Below, piece by piece: positions 1-5,556 of a stretch of DNA of 5,556 nt. The stretch's first letter is position 1. Each line of letters begins with the position of its first letter. The translations under genes were made by a program, and so were the position numbers. The notes beneath the pieces were generated by a model, which made no database searches, was not told the DNA's origin, and saw nothing but the letters and a program-made list of their open reading frames with translations. The stretch is from Clostridium sp. UBA4746 (lineage in GTDB: Bacteria > Bacillota > Clostridia > Clostridiales > Clostridiaceae), in NCBI GenBank assembly GCA_002403785.1, contig DHIM01000231.1, positions 1 through 5,556 of the forward strand, written 5' to 3'.

Positions 1-45
1 ATACATTATATTGTTTCATTCTTCCATATTTTTAGTTCCAGTTTT

Positions 46-91
46 AAAAAATATATAGCCCTTATATAGCAATGACTATGTAAGGACTATA
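46..91 (-). terminator. Rho-independent terminator of the MATE-ppk2 operon
   Basis: On the minus strand, arms 91-76 and 69-54 form a 16-position stem around a 6-base loop, with one G-U pair and one A-C mismatch. The stem is followed by a six-T run (46-51 read in reverse). It begins 34 bases after the ppk2 stop codon and points the right way, so it is the natural end of the operon. The rest of 1-125 shows no coding signal. Confidence 0.75.
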
Positions 92-125
92 GTAATATTC
101 TTTGGTTATGACATTTTTAAGTTTA

Positions 126-944
126 TTACTTGCTTTCTTTCACCTCCTGCATCAATTCTTGGATATTTCCTTCTAAGCATGGATACTCTAACTTTAAATT
201 CTCCATAGTTTCCACGATTGTCTTCAAAATAATATAGTCCCTAAACCATCTATGATTTGCAGGTATAATATGCCATGGGGCTTCTTTTGTACTGCAATTG
301 GAAATTACATCTGAATAGCATTCTTGATACCTGTCCCAGAACTTTCTCTCCTTTAAATCCGCCACTGAAAACTTCCAATTCTTTTCCCGAGATTCTAGTC
401 TACTTTCCAATTTTTCGTATTGAAAATCCTTTGATATATGCAAAAGGAACTTTAGTACAATTGTGTTGTTATTAACAAGATATTTTTCAAATTCTTTTAT
501 TTCCTTGAATCTACTAAAAGCAGTATCATCATCGATGATTTTATGAACACGTGTAACAAGAACATCTTCATAATATGATCTGTTAAAAACCATGATATCA
601 CCTTTCATTGGTGTTTTCTTATGTATCCTCCAAAGATAGCCATGACCTAATTCCACTGGGGTAGGTACTTTAAAATTTTCGACATTAAACCCACTTGGAT
701 TCACACCCGTTAATACTTTTTTAACAGTACCATCCTTACCACTACAATCCATACCCTGTAATATAATTAGTAATCCATATTTTTTAGACGCATAAAATAC
801 CTCTTGAAGTTTAATAAAATCCTGTTGTAGCTTAGCATATTCTTCCTCTATATCTTTTTTTAATAGTTTACCTGTATCATCTGGTTCAAACTCTTTAAGA
901 CTAAACTTTTTATCATCGGAATTAATTGTAAATTCATTTATCAT
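126..944 (-). CDS. ppk2: PPK2-family polyphosphate:nucleotide phosphotransferase
   Basis: A soluble cytoplasmic kinase of 272 residues that moves phosphate between inorganic polyphosphate and nucleotides (AMP/ADP to ADP/ATP in the best-known relatives). The P-loop GMDCSGKDGT is at residues 64-73. The Walker-B-side block VFNRSYYEDVLVTRVH at 119-134 is diagnostic of PPK2. The lid region with SRLESREKNWKF lies at 181-192, and the late block APWHIIPANHRWF at 222-234 is also typical. The length matches single-domain PPK2 enzymes, and the pattern looks closest to the class III / PPK2_rel_1 branch, although nucleotide preference cannot be read from sequence. The start is supported by GAAGGAGG at 950-957, 5 bases from ATG. 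It lies 18 bases after the MATE gene on the same strand, so it is probably cotranscribed with it. An unusual cysteine (Cys67) sits inside the P-loop. Confidence 0.93.
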   Translation of the reverse strand: MINEFTINSDDKKFSLKEFEPDDTGKLLKKDIEEEYAKLQQDFIKLQEVFYASKKYGLLIILQGMDCSGKDGTVKKVLTGVNPSGFNVENFKVPTPVELGHGYLWRIHKKTPMKGDIMVFNRSYYEDVLVTRVHKIIDDDTAFSRFKEIKEFEKYLVNNNTIVLKFLLHISKDFQYEKLESRLESREKNWKFSVADLKERKFWDRYQECYSDVISNCSTKEAPWHIIPANHRWFRDYIILKTIVETMENLKLEYPCLEGNIQELMQEVKESK

Positions 945-962
945 TTTATCCTCCTTCTGTAT

Positions 963-2333
963 TTATTTAGATTTAGACCGCTTTTTATATTTAAATTTAT
1001 TTATGCTTTTATATAGAAAAAATGCTGTTAGTGCAGTTGCTATTATATCTGCACAAGGTTGTGAAAGCCATAATCCATCCAATTTAAATATTAATGGAAG
1101 TACAAGAATAAGCGGAATTAGTACTATAACTTGTCTTAATATACTTAAGAGCATTGAAGTTTTTGCCTCGTTTATAGCTTGAAAATAGCTTGCCCCTAAA
1201 ATTTGGAATCCTAAAATAGGTAAAAACATTAAATCAATTCTAAGTCCCCGTGCACCTAAATTAATTAGGTCCACATTATTACCTACAAACACGCCAATAA
1301 GTTGCCTTGCAAATAGTTGAACACCAATAAACCCAATTGTCGCAATACAAGTACCTGCAATTATAGCAAATTTTAAAACCTTCAGAACTCTAGAATATAA
1401 TTTGGCCCCATAATTATATCCTATTATAGGTTGTATTCCTTGACTTATACCAAATATAGGCATAAAAATAAGCATTGATATACTATTTAATATTCCCATT
1501 GCAGCTATTGCAAGATCCCCTCCATAAGCGTAAAGTCCTTTATTATATAAAATTATTACAAGACTTGATGCAATCTGCATAGAAAATGGAGCCATGCCAA
1601 TCGCAAAAATCTCCTTTATAATATGTGTATTAGGCTTTAAATTGATTCTCTTTATTTTAAGTACACTCCCACTGTTTTGGAATGTGAAATATCTTAGAAC
1701 CAATATTGTATTAAAAGCCTGGGAAATTATTGTTGCTATAGCCGCACCTTGAATTCCCATATTAAAGACGAATATGAATATGGGATCTAATATAATATTA
1801 ATAATTGCACCAAATACCATTGTAAACATTGCCATTTTGGGATTACCCTCAGCTCTAATTATATTATTAATACCAAACCCTATATTTTGAAAAACGGCGC
1901 CCATAAGTATGATTTGTATATATGCTTTCGCATAAGGTATGCTATTTTTACTTGCCCCGAATATAACTAAAATCTTATTTAAAAACAAAACTCCAAATAG
2001 GCCAAGTACCATTGATATTATTGTTATGATAATTAAAGAGTTTCCCAAAATATTATCTGCAGCATCGACGTTTTTTTCTCCTAATCTTATTGATATAACT
2101 GCACTAGCTCCTATTCCAACAAGCATACCAAAAGCCATTATAATAATTGATATTGGAAATGTGATAGCAAGTCCTGACAGTGCATAGGATCCTACCCCTT
2201 TAATATGCCCTATATACATTCGATCTACAATGTTATATAATGCGTTTACAATCATTCCAGTTATTGCAGGCACGGAAAACTTAAAAAGTAGTTTTCCTAT
2301 ACTTTCTGTTCCTAATTCTTTTGTTTGATTCAT
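963..2333 (-). CDS. MATE-family multidrug efflux transporter (MepA-like)
   Basis: An inner-membrane antiporter that expels cationic drugs, dyes or other organic compounds using a Na+ or H+ gradient; the substrate cannot be predicted. With the start chosen here the protein has 456 residues, the usual MATE size, and hydrophobic stretches cover nearly the whole chain, consistent with 12 helices in two halves. Family blocks seen: FSVPAITGMIVNALYNIVDRMYIGHI (19-44), INNIIRAEGNPKMAM (155-169), GAIINIILDPIFIFVFNMGIQGAAIAT (175-201) and GISQGIQPIIGYNYGA (295-310). The style resembles S. aureus MepA more than NorM. An upstream in-frame ATG at 2357 would add eight residues but has no ribosome site, whereas the ATG at 2333 has GGAGGAAG five bases before it. 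The tail is very basic (KFKYKKRSKSK), as expected for a cytoplasmic end. First gene of the operon with ppk2; no adjacent MarR or MerR regulator is visible. Confidence 0.93.
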   Translation of the reverse strand: MNQTKELGTESIGKLLFKFSVPAITGMIVNALYNIVDRMYIGHIKGVGSYALSGLAITFPISIIIMAFGMLVGIGASAVISIRLGEKNVDAADNILGNSLIIITIISMVLGLFGVLFLNKILVIFGASKNSIPYAKAYIQIILMGAVFQNIGFGINNIIRAEGNPKMAMFTMVFGAIINIILDPIFIFVFNMGIQGAAIATIISQAFNTILVLRYFTFQNSGSVLKIKRINLKPNTHIIKEIFAIGMAPFSMQIASSLVIILYNKGLYAYGGDLAIAAMGILNSISMLIFMPIFGISQGIQPIIGYNYGAKLYSRVLKVLKFAIIAGTCIATIGFIGVQLFARQLIGVFVGNNVDLINLGARGLRIDLMFLPILGFQILGASYFQAINEAKTSMLLSILRQVIVLIPLILVLPLIFKLDGLWLSQPCADIIATALTAFFLYKSINKFKYKKRSKSK

Positions 2334-2338
2334 TAAAA

Positions 2339-2346
2339 CTTCCTCC
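2339..2346 (-). promoter_or_regulatory. Ribosome binding site that sets the MATE start
   Basis: Minus strand GGAGGAAG, then TTTTA, then ATG at 2333. It lies inside the codons of the longer reading frame that starts at 2357, which has no comparable site upstream. This is why the shorter 456-residue protein is preferred. Confidence 0.8.
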
Positions 2347-2461
2347 ATGTAAACCATAAATTTATTGTTATCAACAACCTTTTACCACTTCTAAAGATAT
2401 TTTATGCTTTGTTTATTGTATGGTTGAATAAGAACGTCCACCATTGCTATACCTTCTTTTA

Positions 2462-2470
2462 AGTATAACA
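2462..2470 (-). promoter_or_regulatory. Candidate extended -10 promoter for the MATE-ppk2 operon
   Basis: Minus strand TGTTATACT is an extended -10 (TGnTATAAT type), about 130 bases before the MATE start. No recognisable -35 lies 17 bases further upstream, as is common for extended -10 promoters. Transcription would begin near 2455 and leave a leader of about 120 bases. In a region this AT-rich, chance matches occur. Confidence 0.4.
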
Positions 2471-2670
2471 TATGTTTTTATATTTTTGAGTTTTGTTTCT
2501 TTAAAATGATTATCTAAAAATCTTTAAAGTTATCAATACTGTAATTAATTTTTGTTATGAAATGAAATGATAAAATTGGCATGCAATTATAAATACACCT
2601 GGTTGGTTCCCAATATCAGAATAATTCTTTTACAGATATACAATACCTAATACCTAATGTATAATTTAAA

Positions 2671-2714
2671 TGACAGATATATAATTAAACTATATCTGTC
2701 ACTTTTGTTATTGT
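2671..2714 (+). terminator. Stem-loop with T-rich tail, terminator-like, orphan
   Basis: Arms TGACAGATATA (2671-2681) and TATATCTGTCA (2691-2701) pair perfectly over 11 bp around a 9-base loop, followed on the plus strand by CTTTTGTTATTGTT. The shape is that of an intrinsic terminator, but the stem is AT-rich and no plus-strand gene precedes it. It could be what is left of a lost gene, an insulator against readthrough into greA, or an operator. Confidence 0.45.
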
Positions 2715-2732
2715 TACCACGGCTTTCCATAG

Positions 2733-2758
2733 GTTAAATATATTTAAATATATTTAAC
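2733..2758. repeat. Perfect 26-bp AT-rich palindrome
   Basis: GTTAAATATATTT at 2733-2745 is followed immediately by its exact reverse complement at 2746-2758. The internal unit AAATATATTT also occurs twice in tandem within it. It ends 13 bases before the putative -35 of greA, a position that suits a protein-binding operator. There is no loop, so it is less likely to act as an RNA hairpin terminator. Confidence 0.6.
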
Positions 2759-2771
2759 TTAATAATTGTAT

Positions 2772-2800
2772 TTAATAAAAGCTTAAAAATGTGATATAAT
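2772..2800 (+). promoter_or_regulatory. Probable greA promoter (extended -10)
   Basis: A consensus TATAAT at 2795-2800 is preceded by TG at 2792-2793, giving TGATATAAT. TTAATA at 2772-2777 is a 4/6 match to TTGACA at a 17-base spacing. Transcription would start near 2807, leaving a leader of roughly 100 bases before the greA ATG at 2905. Confidence 0.65.
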
Positions 2801-2904
2801 AAACCTTTATTGTCTTCTTTATATTTAAATTAAAATTGTGTCTAATTTATTTAAGTATAGGGATTATCATTATATACTGAAAATTTGTTAGGAGTGACAA
2901 GAAT

Positions 2905-3372
2905 ATGAAAAGTACAATATTAACACCTAGCGGAGTACAAAAATTAGAAGATGAGTTAACACTTCGCACAACAGAAAAAAGAAGAGAAATAACAGCAGCT
3001 ATTAAAGAAGCAAAAGGACATGGCGATTTAAGTGAGAATGCAGAATATGATTCAGCTAAAGATGAGGAGGCAACCAATAATGATAGAATAATTGCGGTTC
3101 AAGAATTGCTTCGGAACTCTACAGTAGTAGATGACGAAAGTAACGATGACCAATTAGGTCTTGGAGGTCAGGCTGATATTAAATTTCTTGATACAGATGA
3201 TGTTGAGAAAGTACGCTTGGTATCAACTGTCGAGACCAACCCAGAATTAATGAATATAAGTATTGAATCTCCTCTTGGCATGGCAATATATAAAAAAGCT
3301 CTTGGACAAAAGTGCATTGTTGTAGCTCCTGAAGGTAATTATGAAGTGATTATTGAAAAAATTTACGAGTAA
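2905..3372 (+). CDS. greA: Transcription elongation factor GreA
   Basis: GreA enters the secondary channel of RNA polymerase and stimulates cleavage of backtracked RNA so that stalled complexes resume. The protein has 155 residues, close to E. coli GreA (158). The N-terminal coiled coil (about 1-75) carries the tip motif HGDLSENAEY at 39-48, with the acidic pair Asp41 and Glu44 that positions the catalytic metal. The C-terminal FKBP-like domain includes the typical block ISIESPLGMAIYKKALGQ (118-135) and ends in YEVIIEKIYE. AGGAG at 2890-2894 lies 10 bases before ATG. Three TAA codons in a row end the frame (3370-3378). It stands alone between its own promoter and terminator, not beside lysS as in some clostridia. 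The segment after the tip (ATNNDRI, where family members usually have something like FVEGRI) and the acidic linker (VVDDESNDDQ) are divergent, so it may be a second GreA paralogue. Confidence 0.93.
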   Translation: MKSTILTPSGVQKLEDELTLRTTEKRREITAAIKEAKGHGDLSENAEYDSAKDEEATNNDRIIAVQELLRNSTVVDDESNDDQLGLGGQADIKFLDTDDVEKVRLVSTVETNPELMNISIESPLGMAIYKKALGQKCIVVAPEGNYEVIIEKIYE

Positions 3373-3408
3373 TAATAATTGTTTTAAAATTCTCTTATAC
3401 TCAGTAAA

Positions 3409-3460
3409 AATTTAAGCAGCGAGCAATCGCTGCTTAAATTATACACTTTTATTATCTTTT
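3409..3460. terminator. Strong terminator after greA, probably bidirectional
   Basis: Arms 3409-3422 and 3427-3440 pair perfectly over 14 bp, with a GC-rich core (GCAGCGA/TCGCTGC) and a GNRA-type GCAA tetraloop. The plus strand continues with a T-rich tail (CTTTTATTATCTTTT). On the minus strand the stem runs into five Ts, so it can also end transcription coming from the oleate hydratase relic. It starts 36 bases after the greA stop codon. Confidence 0.85.
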
Positions 3461-3513
3461 CAAATATATTCTTGTTGACATACTGATAAAATAAATAGTC
3501 TACTTATTTTCAT

Positions 3514-3945
3514 GTAGCAATAATAACAGATTCATATTGATTATGGGAGTACGTGTAACCCCTTCCAAAGTTTCAATTCGAGAAAACACAAAAATCATAC
3601 GTTTCATATAGCGCTTAAACTCAAAAAGACTTGACCATTTTTGAAAAGCAAAAGTAGTTTACCACATATACCAAAAATTAGTTTCAAAAAATGTTGTATA
3701 TGGCTAACCCATTCCTCAATTGTCCTATCATCTAGCTTTTCTTCTGGCGTAATTAATAATTTTCCAAGTGCCATACGATCGACATTGTTGAATCCCATAC
3801 TAGTTACATCTATTTCTAGGTAAACTTATTGTTTTGGAATTATTTTTAAACTTTTTCACACTAATGGTCGCTACAGCCGCAGCGCCTGCTATTGCGCCTA
3901 AAGTAAGTAATACATTAATTCCATTTTTACTTTATTTTTTCTCAT
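3514..3945 (-). pseudogene. ohyA: Oleate hydratase (MCRA family) relic, internally deleted and frameshifted
   Basis: Remains of a FAD-dependent fatty-acid double-bond hydratase (oleate to 10-hydroxystearate; EC 4.2.1.53 for the family). Three blocks in three frames match it in order. First, a short N-terminal hydrophobic segment, NVLLTLGAIAGAAAVATISVKK (about 3920-3855), comparable to the leaders I recall on some clostridial homologues. Second, EIDVTSMGFNNVDRMALGKLL...PEEKLDDRTIEEWVS (3816 to about 3700). Third, HFFETNFWYMW-stop-TTFAFQKWSSLFEFKRYMKRM...FSRIETLEGVTRTP, then NQYESVI (about 3695-3523). Lesions: a lost base in an A/T run at 3924-3928; a junction near 3815-3835 where most of the FAD-binding region (about 150 residues) is missing; a lost base at 3686-3691; a stop at 3659-3661 where CAA (Gln) is expected; a lost base near 3545-3547; and loss of the C-terminal half. 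The family has about 570-600 residues. The start at 3945 or 3960 is uncertain. Homology is from memory of the family, but the matching stretch is long and specific. Confidence 0.85.
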
Positions 3946-4039
3946 ATAACTTTCCGCCATTTCAGTTCCGTGAAAATACCTATCTTATCTATTATCATAA
4001 TCCAAGTATAGTTAATTGTATTTATACATTATCGATCGT

Positions 4040-4110
4040 TTGTCTAAAAAATATATAGAATTTAAAATTCATTTACAATATTTTCAACAGAAGAATTTAT
4101 ATTTAGACAA
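4040..4110. repeat. Separated 9-bp inverted repeat upstream of pit
   Basis: TTGTCTAAA at 4040-4048 and its exact complement TTTAGACAA at 4102-4110 are 53 bases apart. They lie in the 250-base gap between the oleate hydratase relic and the phosphate permease. A 13-base palindrome, GAATTT-A-AAATTC (4059-4071), lies between them. The repeats could be operator half-sites for either flanking gene or chance in AT-rich DNA. I see no small gene in this gap. Confidence 0.3.
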
Positions 4111-4168
4111 TCTAATACACAAATATTGACTTACTTAAATTAAACAGGCTAATGTTCAAAATATAGGA

Positions 4169-4174
4169 TATAAT
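4169..4174 (+). promoter_or_regulatory. Candidate -10 box for pit
   Basis: A consensus TATAAT lies 35 bases before the pit ATG, but no good -35 is found at 16-18 bases. A TTGACT at 4126-4131 pairs better by spacing with the weak TAATGT at 4150-4155. A poor -35 would fit a promoter that needs an activator, but the assignment is tentative. Confidence 0.4.
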
Positions 4175-4209
4175 AAACTCAAATGTAATATACCTTAGGA
4201 GTTGATAAG

Positions 4210-5256
4210 ATGATATCTATCAGCATTACTGTTATTTTAACAGGTGTTATTATAATTGCACTTATTTTTGCACTTTCAAACGGGCTTCACGATGCAAGCT
4301 CTGTAGTTGCAACATTTATTGTATGTGGAGCAGCAACACCTAAGCAAGCCATTGCAGTTGCATCAATTTTTGGAATGATAGGTTCTATTTTTGGAGGAAG
4401 TGCAGTAGCAGATACTATTTCTAAGGTTATAGATTTACCAGTAAATCCATCACTGCTTATAATACTACTTGCAGCAATGCTTGGTGCAGTTATATGGAAC
4501 TTGGTAACTTGGAAATTAGGACTGCCTTCAAGTTCAACGCATGCTTTAATAGGTGGAATCATCGGGGCAGTCTGGGTGTCTTCAGGTTATAAACACATAC
4601 TTTGGGGCTGGAATGAATTAATTGGTGGGCAGCATCAACTCACTGGAATTGTAAAAGTAGTTGCAGCTTTAATTATTTCACCAATGCTTGGATTTGTAAT
4701 TGCATTCATTCTTCAAAAATCCGCAAAATTGCTATTGAGAAATGCAAAGTTTACATTAAATAATGGGTTAAAGAAAATTCAATGGGGAATAGCTGCAGCA
4801 CTTGCCTACAGCCATGGTGCTAATGATACACAAAAAATAATTGGAATAATAACTTTAGCACTAATGGCCGGTAAAAGTGTAGCTATAAGTACCTCACCCC
4901 TTTGGGTAAGATTTTCTGGCGGACTTGTAATGTTTATTGGGACAATGCTAGGTGGCTGGACTATAATGAAAACTATCGGTAGAGGAATATTTACGGTAAG
5001 AGTTATTCACAGTTTGACCTCGCAATTATCATCAGCAGGATCATTAATACTGTCTACTTTAGTTGGAGCTCCTGTTTCAACAACTCATGTGGTTGTTGGT
5101 AGCGTCATGGGAGTTGGTGCTGCTGATGAATATAAAATGGTTCATTGGGGTATAGCAAAGGAAATTATCTTAGCTTGGTTTATCACAATCCCACTATCTG
5201 CAGTAGTTTCTGCACTGATATACATTTTATTTAATTCCATTTTCAATATAGTGTAA
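4210..5256 (+). CDS. pit: PiT-family inorganic phosphate transporter
   Basis: A membrane permease that takes up phosphate, usually as a neutral metal-phosphate complex with H+ or Na+. The 348 residues form two similar halves, as in bacterial PiT proteins. The first repeat has the variant signature SNGLHDASSVVAT (23-35) and then LGLPSSSTHALIGGIIGA (103-120). The second has the canonical SHGANDTQKIIGII (201-214) and then GAPVSTTHVVVGSVMGVG (286-303). Both halves keep the paired Asn and Asp and the P-S-S/T-T-H loop. Hydrophobic segments cover most of the chain, with a basic cytoplasmic stretch around 170-190 (KSAKLLLRNAKF...LKK). AGGAG at 4197-4201 lies 8 bases before ATG. The DUF47 partner follows after 11 bases, a pairing typical of low-affinity phosphate uptake. 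Metal-phosphate specificity and direct regulation are not visible in sequence. Confidence 0.94.
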   Translation: MISISITVILTGVIIIALIFALSNGLHDASSVVATFIVCGAATPKQAIAVASIFGMIGSIFGGSAVADTISKVIDLPVNPSLLIILLAAMLGAVIWNLVTWKLGLPSSSTHALIGGIIGAVWVSSGYKHILWGWNELIGGQHQLTGIVKVVAALIISPMLGFVIAFILQKSAKLLLRNAKFTLNNGLKKIQWGIAAALAYSHGANDTQKIIGIITLALMAGKSVAISTSPLWVRFSGGLVMFIGTMLGGWTIMKTIGRGIFTVRVIHSLTSQLSSAGSLILSTLVGAPVSTTHVVVGSVMGVGAADEYKMVHWGIAKEIILAWFITIPLSAVVSALIYILFNSIFNIV

Positions 5257-5267
5257 AGGAGAAAAAT

Positions 5268-5556
5268 ATGGATAAAAGGAACATTTTAGATAGGTTTTTT
5301 CCAGTAAAATATAATTTCTATGAAATGTTAAATGAACAAGCAAATCTTAATATGTTAGGAATTGATACGCTGCATAAATGGCTTAGTAGCCGTTCAAATG
5401 AGGAAAAAGAAAAACTTATGAGTTACGTTAAGGAAGCCAACGAAGTGAGATTTAATATGGAACGTAACCTGGTTGAGGCTTTTATAACACCATTTGATAG
5501 AGAAGATATATATTCCATTTCAGTTGCAATGGACAGAGTCTGTCTCTTATACACAT
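5268..5556 (+). CDS. DUF47/PhoU-like PiT accessory protein, 5' part only
   Basis: A cytoplasmic helical protein of the DUF47 (TIGR00153, PhoU-like) family, which partners PiT permeases and is thought to adjust their activity. Only about 90 residues are present of a protein that is usually 205-215 long. Seen here: a short basic start (MDKRNILDRFFPVKYNFYEML), a charged helix region, and the family hallmark EAFITPFDREDIYSISVAMD at 70-89. The ribosome site AAAGGAG (5255-5261) overlaps the pit stop codon, so the two genes form one operon and may be translationally coupled. The last codons are not genomic: from base 5540 the sequence is adapter, so the apparent residues 92-96 (CLLYT) must be discarded and Val91 is only two-thirds genomic. 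The true gene continues beyond the contig. Confidence 0.9.
   Translation, partial: MDKRNILDRFFPVKYNFYEMLNEQANLNMLGIDTLHKWLSSRSNEEKEKLMSYVKEANEVRFNMERNLVEAFITPFDREDIYSISVAMDRVCLLYT
5540..5556 (+). other. Nextera/Tn5 mosaic-end adapter remnant (artefact)
   Basis: The final 17 bases, CTGTCTCTTATACACAT, equal the first 17 of the 19-base mosaic end (reverse-complement orientation) used in tagmentation libraries. Natural Tn5 outer and inner ends differ from this hybrid sequence, so a library adapter is far likelier than a real insertion. The reading frame also leaves the DUF47 pattern exactly here. Confidence 0.95.

Larger units (their letters stand above)
2334..2904. other. Divergent intergenic region between MATE operon and greA
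   Basis: This 571-base stretch separates two divergent transcription units and contains no gene I can support. It holds the two candidate promoters, a stem-loop at 2671-2701, a perfect palindrome at 2733-2758, a small 5-bp inverted repeat around ATC (2365-2377) just upstream of the MATE ribosome site, and a 7-base tandem ACCTAAT around 2645-2658. A 17-codon frame with a ribosome-site-like sequence is at 2391-2444 on the minus strand and is treated in the findings. I recognise no riboswitch or T-box. Confidence 0.7.

Noticed and set aside
275..475. Plus-strand open frame of 66 codons inside ppk2
   Set aside because: Antisense to a fully recognisable PPK2 gene, no ribosome site, no family pattern.
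1939..2187. Plus-strand open frame of 82 codons inside the MATE gene
   Set aside because: Antisense shadow of membrane-helix codons; the MATE protein is complete on the other strand.
2357..2357. Upstream ATG as the MATE start (464 residues)
   Set aside because: No ribosome site precedes it, and the strong site for the ATG at 2333 lies within its codons.
2574..2624. Sixteen codons reading NWHAIINTPGWFPISE then a stop, just before the orphan hairpin, as a possible gene tail
   Set aside because: Far too short, no homology I can name, and closed upstream by two stop codons.
2847..3077. Minus-strand open frame of 76 codons across the greA start
   Set aside because: It lies over the greA start and coiled coil, and has no ribosome site or recognisable domain.
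3604..3798. Minus-strand 64-residue hypothetical protein
   Set aside because: Its first part is oleate hydratase sequence and its last part (from about 3690) is out-of-frame translation after a one-base loss, so it is a piece of the pseudogene rather than a gene.
3641..4058. Two plus-strand open frames (3641-3823 and 3834-4058)
   Set aside because: They run opposite to the oleate hydratase relic and its upstream DNA, start without a ribosome site and match nothing.
4287..4562. Minus-strand open frame of 91 codons inside pit
   Set aside because: Shadow of the PiT gene on the opposite strand.
5540..5556. Real Tn5-type transposon end inserted in the DUF47 gene
   Set aside because: The sequence equals the engineered hybrid mosaic end, not the natural Tn5 outer or inner end, and sits exactly at the sequence terminus.

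Overview
The window is strongly AT-rich, has canonical AGGAGG-type ribosome binding sites, short operon spacing and A/T-ending codons. This fits a Firmicute, most likely Clostridium or a close relative; the genus is an inference from composition and protein style. I found no mobile element, CRISPR array, tRNA or rRNA.

Layout. (1) 46-2333, minus strand: a two-gene operon. A MATE-family multidrug/Na+ antiporter gene comes first, followed 18 bases later by a class PPK2 polyphosphate kinase gene, and a hairpin terminator at 46-91 closes it. (2) 2334-2904: a 571-base divergent intergenic region with a probable promoter in each direction, a terminator-like hairpin with no gene in front of it, and a perfect 26-bp AT palindrome just upstream of the greA promoter. 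(3) 2905-3372, plus strand: a single transcription elongation factor GreA, ended by a strong hairpin that can also serve the opposite strand. (4) 3514-3945, minus strand: a decayed, internally deleted oleate hydratase gene that ordinary ORF calling misses or reports only as a 64-residue hypothetical. (5) 4210-5556, plus strand: a PiT phosphate permease followed 11 bases later by the start of its DUF47/PhoU-like partner, which runs off the window.

Functionally the intact genes lean toward phosphate: uptake by PiT with its DUF47 partner, and polyphosphate-driven nucleotide phosphorylation by PPK2. The two units are about 2 kb apart and on opposite strands, so no co-regulation is shown. The most useful observations are the oleate hydratase relic, whose individual lesions can be read base by base, and the last 17 bases of the window, which match the Nextera/Tn5 mosaic-end adapter and are almost certainly not genomic. 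I see no convincing undescribed system here.
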